Positions 63,967-64,000 of a stretch of 64,000 bases of DNA are shown here, one piece after another. The notes beneath the pieces are model-generated. The model searched no databases and was not told the origin of the DNA. It saw only the letters and a program-made list of their open reading frames with translations. Position 1 is the stretch's first letter; every line of letters begins with the position of its first letter. This DNA comes from Osmia lignaria lignaria. Its lineage: Eukaryota > Arthropoda > Insecta > Hymenoptera > Megachilidae. The stretch is taken from contig NW_027478159.1 of NCBI RefSeq assembly GCF_051020975.1, forward strand, positions 5,286,501-5,350,500, written 5' to 3'. The translations under genes were made by a program, and so were the position numbers.

Positions 63967-64000
63967 GATCAGAAGCGTAGTTTTCGAGATATATCGAGAT
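63967..64000. repeat. Left-hand stub of the 200th unit (type A head)
   Basis: 34 bases from GATCAGAAGCG through ATATCGAGAT; the array continues past the right edge. Confidence 0.95.

Larger units (their letters stand above)
1..64000. repeat. Satellite DNA array, 322-bp unit, 199 units, fills the window
   Basis: Every stretch read belongs to the same head-to-tail 322-bp unit; no unit is inverted and nothing foreign is inserted. With GATCAG as phase zero, units start at 8 and end at 63966. The span of 63959 bp equals 199 x 322 minus 79 (one truncated unit), minus 39 (13 units lacking 3 bp), minus 1 (one unit lacking a T), so the count is exact. The unit is about 39% GC and units mostly differ at a few to about twenty positions. 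Known biology: arrays of this length and uniformity are eukaryotic heterochromatic satellites kept alike by unequal exchange and gene conversion. I infer a pericentromeric, centromeric or subtelomeric block but nothing here fixes the location. The family is not recognised and no host is named. Confidence 0.98.
41779..64000. repeat. Array zone III (GTGGACCC / GATGTATCTGC / GATCCGAAG variant zone)
   Basis: GTGGACCC first appears in the unit from 41779 and recurs from 43708, 45962, 47244, 51105, 54322, 56254 and 62363. GATGTATCTGC is frequent (one earlier case near 35879). GATCCGAAGCG occurs in six units (from 47888, 51427, 52071, 54966, 57220 and 60112). Ten of the thirteen 319-bp units are here. 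Zone II variants persist to about 45.5 kb and return near 59-61 kb, so the zones have exchanged sequence. Confidence 0.65.

Noticed and set aside
1..64000. CRISPR array
   Set aside because: Repeats are 322 bp with no unique spacers; the variation is point change, not spacer content.
1..64000. Strict regular higher-order repeat across the window
   Set aside because: Periods of 2, 3, 4, 5, 10, 13, 14 and 16 units occur in different parts and none runs through the whole window.
1..64000. Telomere, ribosomal DNA or tRNA cluster
   Set aside because: No telomere-like hexamers, no conserved rRNA segments and no tRNA fold were seen in the unit.

Overview
The window is one uninterrupted array of tandem satellite DNA. 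I find no convincing gene, RNA gene, transposon or unique sequence on either strand. The basic unit is 322 bp. Taking the GATCAG motif as phase zero, units start at 8, 330, 652 and so on to 63645, giving 199 units plus a 7-base stub on the left and a 34-base stub on the right. The lengths close exactly: 184 units of 322 bp, 13 of 319 bp (one GAA lost), one of 321 bp (one T lost) and one of 243 bp (79 bp lost) span 8 to 63966. Units are about 39% GC and mostly look about 94 to 99% alike by eye. The array runs off both ends of the window.

This is the architecture of a eukaryotic satellite, as in pericentromeric, centromeric or other heterochromatic blocks. I do not recognise the family and cannot name the species. 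The consensus carries 11 CpG in 322 bp (about 0.9 of expectation), so there is no strong sign of long-term CpG-methylation decay. That fits many invertebrates better than vertebrates, but it is weak evidence.

Units come in two head types: A (GATCAGAAGCG, TTTTCGAG, ATATCGAG) and B (GATCAGATGCG, TTCTCGAG, ATATCAAG), with many recombinants. Three zones differ in their private variants. Zone I (1 to about 16.33 kb) alone carries the AGTTCC..GAGCTGAATCTGC variant. Zone II (about 16.33 to 41.8 kb) is marked by GATTCAG, TTCTATGAGATA, CTGGAAATGCCACTTCCAG, CTCCAAATATG and TTTTTGCGTTC. Zone III (about 41.8 kb to the end) adds GTGGACCC, GATGTATCTGC, GATCCGAAG and most of the GAA-contracted units, while zone II variants still appear in places.

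On top of the 322-bp period lie multi-unit duplications with offsets of 644, 966, 1288, 1610, 1929, 3220, 4183, 4429, 5149, 5793 and 10614 bp. They show repeated unequal exchange at several scales. The clearest are a 644-bp dimer repeated without visible change (34021-35308), a 2.1-kb copy 4429 bp away (1-2087 and 4430-6516), and a 13-unit period of 4183 bp (47514-49733 and 51697-53916). Inside each unit there are signs of older structure: a 27-bp direct repeat 114 bp apart, and four copies of CGAGATAT, two per strand.

Nearly every unit has a reading frame of about 74 codons on the minus strand. It starts with TTG, does not stay in frame from unit to unit, is broken by different stop codons in different units, and varies mostly at amino-acid-changing sites. 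I treat it as non-coding.
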